Of a stretch of DNA of 5,450 nucleotides, positions 5,243 to 5,450 are shown in pieces; the first letter of the stretch is position 1; each line of letters opens with the position of its first letter. This stretch comes from Chloroflexota bacterium. Its GTDB lineage: Bacteria; Chloroflexota; Limnocylindria; Limnocylindrales; CSP1-4. The notes under the pieces were generated by a model that searched no databases, was not told the DNA's origin, and saw only the letters and a program-made list of their open reading frames with translations. Position numbers and translations under genes: made by a program. Location of the stretch: contig JAKAHX010000145.1 of assembly GCA_021814735.1 (NCBI GenBank), forward strand, positions 1-5,450, given 5' to 3'.

Positions 5243-5450
5243 GCTCGCCCCCGTCACGTACGGCCGGCGACATCGGCGTGGCGCGGTGCCGGACCGGACC
5301 GTCCCGGTTCGTGGCCAGCATGACGCACCGTGTCCCGGCGTGCTGAGGGCGGGCCGCAAACCCACCCCGTGCCTTGCACGGCCAGCCCGCCATGCGCGCG
5401 GCCCCTGCCGGGCCCCGCGCGACCCGGGCCGCCACGGGGCAGCCGGCCGT
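5243..5450. other. Intergenic region upstream of the LLM oxidoreductase gene
   Basis: No coding region with plausible domains or codon pattern, and no RNA gene, was recognised in these 208 bp. It presumably holds the promoter of the minus-strand oxidoreductase gene, but no convincing -35/-10 pair was seen. One clear inverted repeat lies at 5367-5381. Confidence 0.6.
5367..5381. terminator. Perfect small hairpin CCGTGC-CTT-GCACGG
   Basis: Six-base arms (5367-5372 and 5376-5381) flank a three-base loop. Read on the minus strand the hairpin is followed within a few bases by GGGTTT, so it could be a weak terminator of a minus-strand gene lying beyond the right edge, or an operator. It is about 125 bp upstream of the oxidoreductase start. 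Confidence 0.3.

Overview
The window is very GC-rich with strongly G/C-ending codons. Gene content suggests a Chloroflexota bacterium (Limnocylindria/Ellin6529-like), with an actinobacterium as the alternative. The support is a nickel superoxide dismutase with its maturation protease, an LLM-class flavin oxidoreductase of a type common in Actinobacteria and Chloroflexota, and a Cys-motif membrane protein of a kind I associate with uncultured Chloroflexota. The lineage is an inference from remembered family distribution, not from a search.

Layout. Positions 1-1528 on the minus strand hold the N-terminal 509 residues of a membrane protein that leaves the window on the left. It has a four-cysteine N-terminal module, a very long Pro/Ala-rich linker with an (APT)n tract, and one transmembrane helix. 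The 141-bp gap that follows separates it from a divergently transcribed pair: sodN (1670-2104, nickel superoxide dismutase precursor) and sodX (2121-2627, its S26-type processing protease, here with an N-terminal membrane helix). A tRNA-Cys(GCA) with an odd anticodon loop lies at 2733-2810. It is followed by a two-SIS-domain protein (2899-4134, related to the isomerase half of GlmS). A convergent minus-strand gene for an F420/FMN-type LLM oxidoreductase lies at 4283-5242. The 148 bp between the two convergent genes are mostly a degraded 43-bp tandem repeat able to form hairpins. The last 208 bp carry no recognisable gene.

How the genes work together. Only sodN and sodX form a clear functional unit: SodX removes the 18-residue propeptide to expose the His1 nickel ligand of SodN. 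The tRNA, SIS protein and LLM oxidoreductase look like independent housekeeping or accessory units. No mobile element, CRISPR array or phage signature was seen. I found no convincing new multi-gene system. The points most worth checking are the Cys-module membrane protein, the C33 tRNA-Cys, the altered phosphate loop of the SIS protein and the intergenic repeat array.
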